Origin: Karstenula rhodostoma CBS 690.94
Taxonomy: Eukaryota; Ascomycota; Dothideomycetes; Pleosporales; Didymosphaeriaceae
NCBI GenBank assembly: GCA_010093485.1
Contig: MU001502.1
Span: 330,057-394,056, forward strand
Direction of reading: 5' to 3'
DNA: 64,000 nucleotides
Position 1 is the stretch's first letter, and each line of letters begins with the position of its first letter. The notes beneath the pieces are model-generated. The model searched no databases, was not told the origin of the DNA, and saw nothing but the letters and a program-made list of their open reading frames with translations. Of the stretch, positions 36,759 to 47,444 are shown in pieces. The position numbers were made by a program, and so were the translations under genes.

Positions 36759-37868
36759 TTATGTTGTGTCCATTGCATCCGTTGAAACCCCCAAGCTGCC
36801 AAGTTCTTCAATAAGCCCATTGATGTCCACGATTTCGCCTTTCACCATGGATATGGCGGTGCTCGGATCCATCCACGGCTCATGCTGCTGCGAGGGAAGA
36901 GGTTTAGTGCCCTCGTCAACAGGCACCCGAAGGGCATTTAGCAGGTCGCAATTCTGGAAGATGTATGGATCATCGAGGTACTTGAGTTCATTGTCCGATC
37001 CCATGTTCGCCATCTGGTCCAACATCTCCTGCCCGTACCATTCGCTGTTCTGGATCGTTGACTCCGCTTCCGCACGGGCACGCTGATACTCGGTATCTTT
37101 GTGGATGAGCCAGCGCAGGGCCCATAGGGTGGCGTTCTTCTCACGAACATTGTCTGGCTGGAGGTCCGCTTCAGCCCAGAACTCTTCGATAGCGAAAGGG
37201 AGGGGAGGGATGACGTCGCGAAGCTTCTCGACGGCCTGAAAGCATGAGCGTCAGCATTGGTCCAGGAGGATGTACCAGGTTTATGCTGAACTTACCCGCT
37301 TCATGGCGTTTTTCTGCGCGTTGGTCCAAGTGATGAGGCCGTACGGGCTACTGTCCCAGTACAGGATGAAACTATCTCGGGCTATAACGCCTTGCTCATG
37401 CGAGCTACGCTTGACGCCTTCATCCCAGGCATAGCCGTACCGTAAGCGAAACGGTGCGGTCAAACCGTAGTTGCACACGAGGTCGGGTTTCGGGAGCGTA
37501 TACACGATCAGCATGCACAGCATGTTGAGCCGTGCATGGTCGAGGCGGGGATTGAAAGAATATTTGGGGTCGAGTTCGAGGTAGAACATTGCTCGGCTTA
37601 GATTGCGCTGGTGCGCATCGCCGCCTTTGCGGACAGTGAAGTTGAGTCGCGCCAGGTCGTTGAAGCTCTGGAAATACCATCCTAGATCATATTCTTTCGG
37701 GATACCGCTCAGAAACTTGCATCCCTCCGTCTCATTGACGACATCTTGGAAGGTAGGCTTGCGACCGCCAACGAACAGGCTGGCAGGCAAGCGACGCAGT
37801 TTGATGTCGAATAGCTCGCGAAGGTGCTTGTCGATGCGGACCTTGTCTTCGATTGAACGGGGAGCCAT
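36759..37868 (-). CDS. unrecognised fungal protein, parent of a nearby pseudogene
   Basis: Exons 37868-37296 and 37235-36759, joined by a 60 nt phase-0 intron, give 349 residues. No signal peptide or membrane helix. The sequence is globular looking: LRRLPASLFVGGRKPTFQDV early, then ARLNMLCMLIVYTLPKPDLV, WTNAQKNAMKR and ATLWALRWLIHKDTEYQRAR. The C-terminal part is acidic (LNALRVPVDEGTKPLP, then WMDPSTAISMVKGEI). I do not recognise a family or function. Intact frame, a proper intron and the existence of a diverged copy 0.7 kb upstream on the same strand all support a real gene. Confidence 0.75.
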
Positions 37869-38573
37869 TGTTCACTCGCTGGGAGAACTGACTGGATTGA
37901 GGGAGTAGGTTCGACGGATAGGTGAGCAGGGGATGTTGTGCTGATGGTATTGACTGAAGAGAGCAAGGCGAGCGCGAGAGTAAAGGCGAGAGCGGCGGGG
38001 TACTTATGCCTGTTTGCCAGGCAGCTAGACGGTCCTAGCGCGGTCCAGAAACGGGTTAGTGCCAGGCGCTGTCACTCAACCCGCCGCCTTCACCTCGTTT
38101 GCAACTTCAAGAAGCTCAAGAACGCTCGGGCAGCGAATGATCACAGCATCTGTTTAGTGTGATTATGTTGAGCATATACAATGAGTTAGTGTTGTATTGG
38201 CTGTAAAATTGTTCTGAGACTGCCTGCGCGTGTAGTGCTTGGGTGAATTGAGTAAGCACGTGACATGCCACACCTTTGCGCTATAGAATTAACACATAAG
38301 CTCAACAACACCTCAGAACCCATGAAGATGCACAATCCAGACTAAAGAGAAGAAATTAAATCTGTGTCGATCCCACGGGGAGCGGCGCGGGTGGATTGAG
38401 TCTCCTTCAGCGCACGTGGTGTTGATGGTGCGCAGGTGTTCTTACTTTCCTTTACATTCATGAAAAGGCCTAGACATGGTATATCTCGTCATGACTTGAC
38501 ATAGAAAAGAGAAAGCTCATTGATCACGCTGGTAGGAGCCTGTTTGTCCACCGCCCTTGCTGATACTCTAGCC
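37869..38573. other. intergenic region between gene and its broken copy
   Basis: This is the upstream region of the minus-strand gene at 36759-37868. No supported feature. Confidence 0.4.
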
Positions 38574-39001
38574 CTAGTTGCTCATATCCACCCTGTCCTC
38601 TTTCGCCACCTCCATACTCGCCATGGCTTCCGCACGCGACCCAATATCCATGTCGTCGGTATCTCCCTTAAGTATGGAGATAGAGGTGCCAGGATCCATC
38701 CACGGTGTACTTGATTTACCAGGGAGAACCTGAACGTCCTCATCTACAGGGATCATGAGCACAGTTAGGAGATCGGAGTTGTCGGAGACATGAGGGTCAT
38801 TGAGTTAGTAGAGATCGTCCGTTCCCAGGGCCAGGGACCCCGCTCAATCCATAGTCTCATGATGCCAGTGGAGGAGCCAGCGAATGGCCCAGAGGACGGC
38901 TAACTGGTCGCGCTGGTTGCGGGGCTGTTGATTGACTTGCTGCTAACTGCGTTAACGGCGAATGGGAGCGGAGGGGTGTTCATTTTGAGCTTTTCGATGG
39001 C
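38574..39001 (-). pseudogene. broken partial copy of the 36759-37868 gene
   Basis: Read on the minus strand, this matches the second exon of the neighbouring gene in order: AIEKLK...PPLPFAVN against AVEKLR...PPLPFAIE; LAVLWAIRWLLH against ATLWALRWLIH; TDDLY-stop-LNDPHV against SDNELKYLDDPYI; and LLTVLMIPVDED...STPWMDPGTSISILKGD against LLNALRVPVDEG...HEPWMDPSTAISMVKGE. The copy has a TAA in frame, at least one frameshift, a deletion, and the splice acceptor at its start has changed from CAG to TAA. No first exon was found. It is a tandem-duplication pseudogene. Confidence 0.8.
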
Positions 39002-39776
39002 TTAGGCATTGATGGTCAGCTTCCGCTATGGGTATACAAGGAGAAGAGCGGTCTAGTAACGTACAGCCTGAGATGACTCGCATATGGCGCCGCCCGTAAA
39101 TAACAACGTTTATATGCTGTTTGTTCCTGGGAGAATAGTCCGCAGGAAGCCGGACATTGGATTATTTACCACGGATACCCTTCCTACCTGGAAGGCCCCT
39201 ACGAACTACCAGAGCTGCACAACTAGATTACATACAAGACTCTGCGAGAACACGATAGAAAGCAGGAGGTAAACTGGTGTATGCTATAGGACAGCATGAG
39301 TACACTCGGCTAATTTTACAGATGGCAATGGATTTGGTTACAGACTATCCATGCGCAACTTCGTTTGAGCTCTCAGAATCTCCATACAATCAGGAGGAAT
39401 TTAACTGGTAAAACTATTCCAAAGCCCCATAGAACATCGCGTGTGCGACTTCAGGACTCCTGGGTAGTGACTAAAAAAAGATCATCGCTGGTGATGGGAA
39501 CTACGCGCGGACTGGGAAGCCCCGCGATCTGTACTGAAGAGATGCTTTCAGTGCGAGCCACCAAAGCGCCATTCTTCTCCATGTTGTTCTATTCTTAGCT
39601 CCTTTGACCCCCATTGTCACTCCTCCACAAGGCGCTCGCAACAATGCGTTGTGTATCTAGACCCTTTGTGCATCCTCTTTGAACACGGTCACAAGATAAG
39701 TATAATACATACCTCATGACCCTGCAGATCTTCTTCACAAGATTCCAAGCTCCCTATACTACACAATACCCACACA
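39002..39776. other. intergenic region
   Basis: This lies beyond the pseudogene and before the acidic nuclear protein. Short frames here have no coding signature. Confidence 0.4.
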
Positions 39777-40895
39777 ATGGCACCGACCCCCGAACCGCGT
39801 CGCTCGGCCCGCCTGGCAGAAAAAGCCCAAGCTAAAATCGACCCTAAGACGCATGCTCGCACGCCCATCCAAAAGCCCACGCGAAAATCGCCCAGAAATC
39901 TAGCCCAGAAGAAGAAGAAGACTCCATCGGTAGACCTCGAGCAAATCGAGGAGCAGCTCGCCGCGCGAAACAAAAAGCCCCAACCCCCACGTGTTGTGAC
40001 ATCCACCAAGAAGCCTCACCGGAAAACCCCCCAAGTCATTGAAGAACCATCCTCAGAAGAAGACTCAGACGAAGCCACGGAAGCCGATTCCGAAGACGAG
40101 TTCTCCATGGAAGACGACTCCGCCGAATCAGAGGACGAATTCCACGAAAACGCCAACATGTCCCACGACCATCTCGAATTCCTAAACTCCCACGACCTCC
40201 AGCACTCTCCCGGGCGTAGTTACTCCGCTCAGTCATACGACAGCCGTTTGGAGCCCGGCAACGAGCTGTACGAGCAGGACGACTTTGTTGTTGACGACGA
40301 GGAGAGCGTGGTGATGGAGTACAGCGAGGACAGCAGCGGGGAGAGCGAGGACGATACTGACGAAGATGATCTCGAGATAAATATGGAGCGCGACCCCTTC
40401 CGTGTGGGATACCGGCCCGTGGGCAGATCTCACCGCGCGTCTTCCATCTTCTCGGGCGTGGAGCGACGACGGAGATCTAGCACTGCTATCTCTCCCAAGA
40501 CGGTTCCTGTGCCTCGTCGGTCTTCGGGTGGTAGCTACGCCCGTCGTCGCTCGAGCTCTTTATTCGTCTCCGACCGCGTGGGCGACACATCCATCTCTCG
40601 GCAGTTTGCCCCGTGGCCTCAGACGGCCGGGGATGGGGTAGAAGATGATGTTGAAGCACCGCTGATTGAACAAGCGAGCGAGGAGGTCGTGGAAGAGATC
40701 ATCGACGCGATTGCGCTCTTCTCCCGCCGCGTGTATCGGAACCGGCCGCCTGTGCGCCTCCGACTTGCCGCGGCGGTGCTCGAGGATAAGGAGACCAGGG
40801 ACGCGCTGGAGTCTGCGATCCGTACGGGGCTGGGTCGGAAATTTTCTCTGGCTGATAGAAGTAAGCGTTGGAGCATCGGTCCGAAGGGCCGGTAG
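39777..40895 (+). CDS. acidic, basic-patched disordered nuclear protein
   Basis: Single exon, 372 residues. The N-terminus (1-90) is basic (RRSARLAEKAQAK, KSPRNLAQKKKK) and probably nuclear-targeting. Residues about 90-205 are Glu/Asp/Ser-rich and disordered. Then an Arg/Ser-rich segment (SRRSS-like clusters, 215-265) is followed by a short helical, conserved-looking C-terminal part (VVEEIIDAIALFSRRVYRN, then LRLAAAVLEDKETRDALESA). That C-terminal helix pair is the likely functional module. I do not recognise the family. The acidic-plus-basic layout is like histone- or ribosome-assembly factors, but that is only analogy. Confidence 0.75.
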   Translation: MAPTPEPRRSARLAEKAQAKIDPKTHARTPIQKPTRKSPRNLAQKKKKTPSVDLEQIEEQLAARNKKPQPPRVVTSTKKPHRKTPQVIEEPSSEEDSDEATEADSEDEFSMEDDSAESEDEFHENANMSHDHLEFLNSHDLQHSPGRSYSAQSYDSRLEPGNELYEQDDFVVDDEESVVMEYSEDSSGESEDDTDEDDLEINMERDPFRVGYRPVGRSHRASSIFSGVERRRRSSTAISPKTVPVPRRSSGGSYARRRSSSLFVSDRVGDTSISRQFAPWPQTAGDGVEDDVEAPLIEQASEEVVEEIIDAIALFSRRVYRNRPPVRLRLAAAVLEDKETRDALESAIRTGLGRKFSLADRSKRWSIGPKGR

Positions 40896-42038
40896 GAGAG
40901 GTAGGATGAATAGCTACTTTAGTCTGGCACTGGAAGTAGATCGTTGATAGATAATGTAATAAGCGCGACGCCTTATGTTATCTACCCCTTCATTGAGCCA
41001 CCCTACCTCATAGTGAATCTCTAAAGTATATAGATGATGTAATCGAGCTGAGAAAACACATATTGCCACACTATCATGGCACCCCCTATCCTCTCCTAAC
41101 ACACACCTTAAAACCAACTGCATCCTTACCTCAAATACACCCCTCCTACCCCTCCCACCCCCCCCCACCCCACCCCACGCGCCCCGTCAAAGTCCCTCCC
41201 ACAACGATACGCCACGTAACCCCACGCCAAACAACACCATCCTCATTTCCGACCCAGTCCTGCATATCGTGTACCCAAACCCAGACCTCCACCCCAATCC
41301 CCCACCATCCGCCCAACATCCCCCACAAGCATCAACCGGCATTGCATGCATCCCATGCTAGCCTTTCACAGTACATTCCATCTACCATCCCCACCCTCAC
41401 CATCCCCACCCCCGTGCACCCCCAAACGCCCATCCGCCCCAAAAAGCAGATACCCGCCAAGGCCGACCTCACCAACCCCCCAAACCACCCGCCGACCCCC
41501 GCCGACCCTCCCCGCCCGAGTTCGAAACCCCAGTCTACCCGAGTGCGGGCCTGGATGCATGTCAGCAAGAGAAAGAAGAGGCTAGCAGACACGGCACGCC
41601 TGGATATGCTGCATCGTGAAGACCAGCGCAAAGAGCGTTGGCGGATTGTTTGGTGCGGTGGGTAGGTTCAAGAGGAACTGGAAAATTAATCGAGGATGGA
41701 TGGAGAGGTGCTAGGTATGGAGTGGGCTACCATCCCGTGGGGAAAAGGATAATAGCTACGAAGCGTATCCATGCACGCACGCCGAAAAGCATCTGGAGCT
41801 GTGACTTGAGATGGAGAGGCTAGTGATCCGCCCGCGGGAAATATCAGCGTGGAGGGAGGTTGAGATGTAGTGTATTGTAATGTAGTGTATTGTATTGTAT
41901 TGTAATGATGTCCAAGAGCAAGCACCCAGCAAATGCATAAACCCCTCAGAAACCAGACAGACCAGACCCGTTTTGATCAGTCGACGCCAGAATGTGAAAA
42001 CGCCCGGGGCCCTTTTCTTCCCCCTTCTCATTGGGTAC
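40896..42038. other. 1.1 kb convergent spacer
   Basis: This lies between the 3' ends of the acidic-protein gene (+) and GABA transaminase (-). A plus-strand frame (41063-41665) is Pro/Thr-rich and lacks an early ATG; only its last 45 residues (about 41520-41660) look coding. Short GTATTGTA-type repeats lie at 41870-41910. Confidence 0.35.
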
Positions 42039-43630
42039 CTACGACCTAAACACCTTCTCCAACCCCTCAAGCAGCAGATCCGCATGCTTCGGCTGGAAAA
42101 TAAGCATAGGGCGCAGCCTGACGGCGCGCTCGCCCGACCCACCGACGTTGATACCCACGCCCTTCGCCTTTTTGAGCACCTCGTCGCGCCGCGGGCTGTC
42201 CCACGCAATGAAGGTGCCCTGGCCCTGGCCGCGCAGGTTCAGTATCTCAGCGGGGTATTTCTCGGCGAGGCGCTGCAGCCCGCTGTAGAGGTAGTCGCCG
42301 GTGAGGGCGGTGTTGCGGACGAGGTCGAGGCGGTCGATTTCCTGGATGATGGCGCGGAAGAGGATGGCGCGTGCGGGGTCGCCCATCCAGGTGTTGAACT
42401 GGCGGTAGGGTTTGTTGGGCTTGAGGTCGGGGTTGGCGAAGTAGTAGCCCGCGGTTTGCGCTTTTTTGGAGAAGGTGACCATGTCTGGGGGCGTGGGGAG
42501 GTCCCAGTGGTGGTGCGCCCAGAACTTTCCGGTTGCGCCGACGCCTGTTTGGACTTCGTCGACGATGAAGAGTATGTTGTGCTTCTGGGTGATCTCGCGC
42601 AGGCCTTGGAAAAAGGCGGGGGAGGCGTGGTTGTCGCCGCCTTCGGACTGGATGGGCTCGACGACTACGGCGGCCGGCGGCGAGTGCCACTCCTTGATGA
42701 GACGCTCTGTCTCGGCTAGGCAGCGCTGCTCTTCTGCTTGGTTTTCTGCAGCGTATTGGTCGAGGGGGTACTTGAGGTCGGGGAAGGGGGCTACTGGCCA
42801 GTCGAAGGCGGGAATGTCGAGCTTGTGGATGGGCTTGGAGCGGGTGGTGGATAGACTGCCGAAGAGGCGGCCGTGGAAGCCTTTCTTGAAGGAGAGGATG
42901 GAGAGATCGGGTGCGCCCGGAGACTGGTTGGTCATGGATGAAGCCAGTTCAGCCTCGGTGAAGTCGACATTTGCGCCGCCGCGCTCTTGCTGGCGGCGAT
43001 ACATGAAAGCGGCCTTGTATGCAAGTTCGTTGGCATCAGAACCAGCCTGTGCTGTAAAGACCTGGTCTAAGCCTTTGGGAGCTACAGTGAGGATGCCGGA
43101 CTCGAGGATGTCAGCCCAGTCGTGCTGGGGAAAGTTGCCCAGTGCTGGGCGGTTGATGATGGCGGAGACCATCTCGGGCGAGCTAGCTGCGAGCTGGAGG
43201 GTAGGGTTGTTGTAGCCGACGGGAATAGAAGCAATCTGTGCATAGACATCGAGGAGGACGTTGCCGTCGAGATCAGCAATGCTGCAGGCTGTTAGACACG
43301 GCCGTTGAATACACGGGAAGCTCCTTCGTACTAGTTGCCGTAGCTCTGGTTGTAATTGCCCATCATGTTCAAACTCCTGGTGTCGAACACCTTGCCCAGC
43401 CTCTCCACCGCAGCCTTGCTCTTTGGCCCAGGGATCTCAGTCCGAACGATTGGGCCTGACGGCTCATCTGGGAACAAAGCAGGAGCGCTACTATCGGAGG
43501 CAACAGCGCTGGCAGAGGCAGAGGCATAGTTTCTCTGGGGAGCAATTGGCGCCTTTCGAGAAACTGGTCGAGCAACCAAGCGGGCGAGTGCAGGCCGCGC
43601 GCGGCCTGCATTGCGCAGGAGGGAGGCCAT
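42039..43630 (-). CDS. UGA1: 4-aminobutyrate aminotransferase, mitochondrial
   Basis: PLP enzyme that converts GABA and 2-oxoglutarate to succinic semialdehyde and glutamate in the GABA shunt. Exons 43630-43332 and 43281-42039 (50 nt intron, phase kept) give 513 residues. The N-terminus is a mitochondrial presequence: Arg/Ala-rich, no acidic residues in the first 40 (MASLLRNAGRARPALARLVA). Core motifs: IADLDGNVLLDVYAQIASIP, FTAQAGSDANELAYKAAFMY, VVVEPIQSEGGDNHAS, FIVDEVQTGVGATGKFW with the PLP-binding Asp, and MVTFSKK with the Schiff-base Lys. The NTWMGDPARAIL segment is typical of eukaryotic GABA-T. Full-length and intact. Confidence 0.95.
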
Positions 43631-44506
43631 TGTGACCGGAGGGAGCTAGGGATCCGGTGTTGGGGAAGCTGTCCCTGGCGAAACTGGGGGTGAAGGTAGC
43701 TCGGAGGCTGTAGCACGGATAAGGTAATTGGAGACGGCCGCAGAGAAGGTCGGGGAGGGAGACAATCCAGGTGGTAGTAGTCAAGAACGGCGAGCTTGCA
43801 GACGGCTTTATCGTCGTCGTTATCGATACCGTTGGAGGATGGGGAGCTCCATCGAGGCGGGGTTACGCCGAAGCTATCCTAAAGCACACGGGCCCACGCT
43901 ATTGTGGAGCACTATGACACGCGCCTCCGCCAATGGGAGAGTAGTCACACGCCCCAAACGCCCAACCCTCCATACACGCTAACCCCGCGAATCCATTTCA
44001 AGTAGGTCATTCCGACTACGCCGACTTGCAAACTAGATAGCCATCACAAGGGTAGCGTTATGTCGAGTCCAGTGCAAACTTGCGTGCAGATAATGTCTGA
44101 GCATTGCTAATGTTATCCAATGCATCTGCCGCACACCGAGATGAACAGGAGTACTAGGCATGCACAGGCAGCCCGAGTCCAGCCTTCGTACGTGCTGCGT
44201 AACCATTCCTCCGTCTCTTCTCGGTATGCTCTGGTAGTGATTACAGCTTCTTCCCCGCACACCACCACATCTAATAATGTACGTCCAGAATACCCAGATT
44301 AGATATGCAAGAAAAGAAAACGCTACACGTCGCCTACGCTGACGTGTCCACCCATTGAGCGCCACTTGTTTTTTTGGGTCATCAACCGCAACCATGCAGG
44401 ACGACAGCGCCCGTCCAAACGCCAAAGCAATGGGGTTGTCCGCAAGTAATAAAGTATGAACACATAGCAAGAAAGTACAAGTATAAGCACCTCGAGCTGC
44501 TTGAAA
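43631..44506. other. intergenic region
   Basis: This holds the promoter of GABA transaminase and the 3' side of SET2. No supported gene. Confidence 0.4.
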
Positions 44507-47444
44507 TCAACATTTGCTCTCAGTGTGAACCGCATGCTGATGCTGATGGTACCCGTTGTGCTCCTTACTCGGAGGCGTCGCAAGCTGAGTAGGGCTGGCG
44601 AGATGTTCCAGTGTCTTCCATCTGATCCCATTCGCACTACCATCGCTGGTTGAATGGACCGAAACTGGGTCGTCATCCATAGGCGTCAGAGTGGAGCCCT
44701 CCCCGTCCATAGGCATATCATCTGTTGGTGGCGGAGGTGGAGGTGGGATTTGCTGCGTGTCTGTCCGGGATTTCTTAGGCGAGGCGGCTTCACCGTCCTC
44801 TTCCCTCTTCCTCTTCAGCTCGGTTCCCGATAACCCTCCCGGTGAGGCCGCGTTGTAACTTCCGAACCGTGGAGTCTCGGGTGTTCCAGTCTCCGCTGGC
44901 ATTGTAACGTTGCCGTTTATTCCGGTGTTATTCGGTGACCCCTTGTCCTTTCCACGCTCTGTCCTCTTCATGACGGCCTTGTCCATGAAGTCTTTGACAT
45001 AGTTCTTCACCGTCTTTTCGTGTTTGGAACTGATGGGTGCTGTCGGATCTTTCACGCGATTGGCTTTGAAGTCCCCACGCACCAACTTCTTCGTGACCTT
45101 GCGACTACTGTCAGTGGCTGTGGAACAAAATAAGGCGTGCAACTCACCTCTTTGGAAAGTCTCTTAATATCGTCCTTGGGAAGGGTCTTGCTGTAACGGG
45201 ATGTGGTGGCCATGACATGCTTGGACAACTGAAATTGTTAGACATGTTCGCCATCTAAACGGTTGATACTTACAGTTCCTTCGTAGATCTTCTCCTTCTT
45301 GTCTTGCGGCATGTTCACCCATTTGTCGCTCTTCGATGTTTTATCCTTCGTCTCATCCACAGCAGGTTGTGGTGTAGAAGACGCAGACCCCCGTTTGCCG
45401 GATGAAGCCTCTGCGGTGATGCTCGCTATGAGGTCTTGGAGTAATTGGCCTTCTGACTTGGCTTTTGATGTAGCACTAGGCGGCTGATTTGCTGACTGCG
45501 TGGGCCGTGTCCACTGTGTGACACCGGTTGCTGTGTAAAAGTATACTGACCCATTCTCGGACTTCGCCTGGAACCATCCCGAAGGAAGAGTATTGAACAC
45601 TCGCGGCGGACGCGGCAGCGGACGAGGAGGGAGATTGGCCATAGCAGACGGGCCCTTGGGGGCATTGAAACCTCGAGGAGCCGAAGGCGCAGTGGTCGGT
45701 GGTTTCGGTTCGGGTGACTTTGAGCGTGATTTGGACCGTTCCCGACCCTTTTCTCGGCGTTCGAAGTGTGGTTCAATCCGAGCATTTGGCTTCATGCGCG
45801 GTATCCGATAACCCAGCTCAAGTTTGCTCCACTCACTGAGCAATCCGGTGATGGACTCTTTGACACGGTCATCTTCGCATTCGTCTCGCAGATTCTGTAC
45901 AGTGTCCTCGATCTTCGAATCCTGAATCTTGTTTCGGGTAAGTCGCGGGAGGCCATGCAGGATGTCGAGGATCTGCAACACGACATTTGGATCGTCCTTC
46001 CAGGTGACGATTGTTGTTTTGAGGATTTCGTAACCGTGCATACGAATGACACGGTGGCCGACCTCCTTGTCGCCGTTGCTCTGCTGAATTCGGTCAAGGA
46101 GCTTGACAGCGATCCACTTCTCCGTACATTGACGAAGAGCGGCCATGACTTTGGTGACACCGCGAGCATCCAGCGACTTGGTCTTGAGGTCGTTCACGTA
46201 CTCCTCGTCATCTTCGCTGGCCTTCTTCTTGCGAGGTTTTTTCGCGACAGCGGTTTCCCAGCTGTCCCCGTCATCGATGCCAAGTGCTTCAATCGTCGCG
46301 TGTGATAGCTTCGTGGAGTTGTCAGTTTGTGTCTTGCCTCCAATGAATCCAGAACAGTTTGGCTCGCCGCAATAACACGGCTGAGGATCTGCGCCATAAC
46401 GATCGACGTTGTAGTTGAAAACCAGCTCTTCGCCCGCCTTGATTCTTCGTTCGGCGAAAATGCCCATGCGGAGCTTGTCGCCCACCACCCACTTGTCCAC
46501 ATAGCAATTCGGATTGCACGAGTGGTTGCAAAAGCGACCAAGGTTGCCTTTCTTGGTCGCGTCGACGAACTCGCCTTTGGTGAGTGACATGAAGTAGAAA
46601 TGTTTGATACCCTCCTGGTCATACTGTATCATGCGGCGACGGAAGGCTCGCTCCTCGATGACCTCGCCGATGTATTCGAAAACAAAATCTCCCGCCTTCA
46701 TATTGGCGTTAGCTCGAAGCCCAAATCCCTTTTTCTCGGTCTTGATGACGGTCACGTCTGCGTACTCTTTCCGTTGGAAGCGCTGGTTTTGGCAGTCGCG
46801 GCCACATCCGCAGTCACCAACACACTCCATTTTCGTGGCGCGGTTGATACAGTCGGAATCCTCGCCGCAGGCATCGTTGACTCGTTCTTTGGGATCTGCG
46901 AGCGGCGTTAGCAGGCAGAGCGCATAGCGCATAGCGGATGCGTTGGCGGTTGGGTTGGTGACTTACCCCACTCCTCGGAACAGTCGCACTCCAGAGCATG
47001 TTCGGTCGTGCCGATGTGCTTGTTGGCGTAGGTGCATTCGGACAGAACATCGAAAGTCGACTTCGCGTCCTGCGTGGCGTCGGGCAAGTCGAGGTATAGC
47101 GGCGGCGGGCGCGCGGCGATTTTGTGCGAGGCGGTGCGCGACAGCTTGGGTGCTTTCCCCGGCTCCATCTTCAAGGTAATCTCGCCACCAAGCACCTCTT
47201 CCTGCGTGTTCGGATCGGGCGTCGAAGGGTCGGAGGGGAGCTGCTTGACTGGGGACTGTGATTTGGAACGCGACTTGCTGCGAGCGGAAATCAGCAGGGG
47301 GTTGGGCGTGCGGCCGTCGTCCTCCACCTTCACTCGAGCAGGGTCACCCGCGCCTTCCCCGGCAGGAGAGGCGCCTTCTTCCAGCTTCATGCCGCGCAGC
47401 TCGGGCCCCAGCTCGGCAGTCTGGTCGGACTCGTGCTCCGGCAT
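44507..47444 (-). CDS. SET2: histone H3 lysine-36 methyltransferase Set2
   Basis: Methylates H3K36 in transcribed chromatin by riding on phosphorylated RNA polymerase II. Exons 47444-46967, 46895-45274, 45228-45148 and 45097-44507 fit in phase and give 923 residues. After a disordered N-terminus come the AWS Cys cluster (CTYANK...CDCSEEW, then [20 protein letters not shown], about 137-185), the SET domain ([20 protein letters not shown], then [15 protein letters not shown] and [15 protein letters not shown], about 200-325) and the post-[18 protein letters not shown] helical domain, a WW domain ([19 protein letters not shown], about 595-622) and a C-terminal SRI domain (about 700-770: [20 protein letters not shown]) follow. 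The last 150 residues are disordered. The exon 4 acceptor is an AAG, chosen because the nearer CAG would give a stop. Confidence 0.96.

Noticed and set aside
41063..41665. 200-residue Pro/Thr-rich plus-strand frame
   Set aside because: It has no early ATG and mostly reflects C-rich DNA. Only the last 45 residues look coding, and no upstream exon could be joined.
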